Notes under the pieces: model-generated
Told to the model about the DNA's origin: nothing
Database searches by the model: none
What the model saw: only the letters and a program-made list of their open reading frames with translations
Made by a program: the position numbers and the translations under genes
Shown here: piece after piece, positions 29,997 through 30,591 of the stretch
How the letters are laid out: every line of letters begins with the position of its first letter
Position numbering within the stretch: the first letter of the stretch is position 1
NCBI GenBank assembly: GCA_015680685.1
Contig: MNCI01015802.1
Span: forward strand, 387,927-418,517
Direction of reading: 5' to 3'
Origin: Gnetum montanum
Lineage: Eukaryota; Streptophyta; Gnetopsida; Gnetales; Gnetaceae
DNA: 30,591 nucleotides

Positions 29997-30591
29997 CATG
30001 TAGTTCCTAGTGGCGGTGGCTCCTCCATGGGTGTCTTTCCTTTTTCTTGCGCTCCAGGTCTTGGGATTTGATGGCGTTGAAGTATGGCCTAGAGTTTCTC
30101 CTATTGTAAGGCTTTGAGTGCCTTGGCGTGCATGTCAGTTTGCGCTTGTGCCATAGAGGCATCCCAATCAGCCTTCTCTTTTTCTTTTGCCACCCTTTTA
30201 TTCTCTGTCAACAGTTTATTAAGTTGCTCAGTTCTGAAAGTGTCCAGCTAGTTCTGAGTAACTTTTGGCCCTGTATTTGGAAGGTCTAATACTTCCGAAA
30301 TGGCTTGAATAGAGAAGTCAATAGTCACACCACAATTGTTAATCATGGTGCCTTCTTCTTTATTGTGCCAAAATTGGTACATTTCCCCTAAGTACCAGGC
30401 ACTGCTTTTAGAGAGGGTAGGCCATAATGGGGATCCTTTGAGGTGATCCCTAACAGCCATCGGAGCAAATTCTGCGAAAGGTCCAAAGTTTAATTCCATG
30501 ATTACTACAGTGAATATGGACCTTTCATGGATGGTCTGAACATAATCCTAGGTCAGCGTGAGATATCGTCCCTATTCAGACGTTGTAGCAG
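29997..30591 (-). pseudogene. Retroelement accessory / plant-transposon-protein-like ORF, incomplete
   Basis: The open part (30248-30499) encodes an 83-residue segment with FGPFAEFAP, a helix, then GVTIDFSIQAISEVLDLP. This resembles the V-x-G-x-x-x-D-F-S-x-E-A-I-N-x-x-x-G-L-P signature of the protein family annotated as putative plant transposon or retrotransposon accessory proteins. Upstream, an in-frame TAG precedes DYVQTIHERS and the reading runs off the right edge. Downstream of a stop near 30245 it continues as a charged Lys/Glu/Ala/Gln helix and a Pro-rich end to about 29997, with two further stops. Function is unknown; the family match is from memory of its motif. Confidence 0.45.

Overview
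The window reads as nuclear DNA of a seed plant, most likely a conifer or other gymnosperm. One host gene with canonical GT-AG introns sits in a landscape of old, decayed retroelements, and two ambiguous bases (1814, 4366) suggest a draft assembly. The gymnosperm call is inference. It rests mainly on a Penelope-like retroelement (PLE): among seed plants I know canonical PLEs only from conifers (the Dryad group). It also fits the Tat-type Ty3/gypsy and LINE debris. There is nothing prokaryotic here: no operon, CRISPR array or phage.

Layout. 1-1366 (+): decayed Ty3/gypsy gag with a zinc knuckle. 2618-4297 (+): broken four-exon gene of unknown family. 4690-9388 (-): 5' part of a Tat-lineage Ty3/gypsy element (LTR remnant, primer-binding site, leader with a minisatellite, gag, protease). 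9390-11938 (-): pol of a Tat-lineage element (RT, RNase H, second RNase H, integrase cut just before its catalytic Glu). 11938-18371 (-): tandem PLE array, one full unit plus a partial second unit, about 4.4 kb per unit. 18372-18450 (+): possible LINE RNase H tail. 19141-24430 (+): an apparently functional gene for a plant-conserved C2H2 zinc-finger protein of unknown function (TATA box, leader exon and about ten coding exons, roughly 770-780 aa). 24431-28861: mostly uninformative intergenic DNA with a LINE 3' end at 26340-27200. 28862-30591 (-): probable 3' LTR with GATATC-rich repeats, plus a retroelement accessory ORF running off the right edge.

The most notable object is the PLE array. 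Its reverse transcriptase carries the PLE-specific motif series. It is preceded by a long N-terminal region (coiled-coil-like, then Gly/Arg-rich, Asn-rich and Pro/Ser-rich). No GIY-YIG endonuclease is visible after the RT in either unit, where canonical PLEs carry it. The two ~2 kb direct repeats of the array share at least five in-frame stops at equivalent positions, so both descend from an already defective sequence.

The host gene appears independent of the repeats around it. The element fragments do not form a working system: every one has stops, frameshifts or lost catalytic residues. Many changes are transitions, as expected from decay of methylated cytosine.
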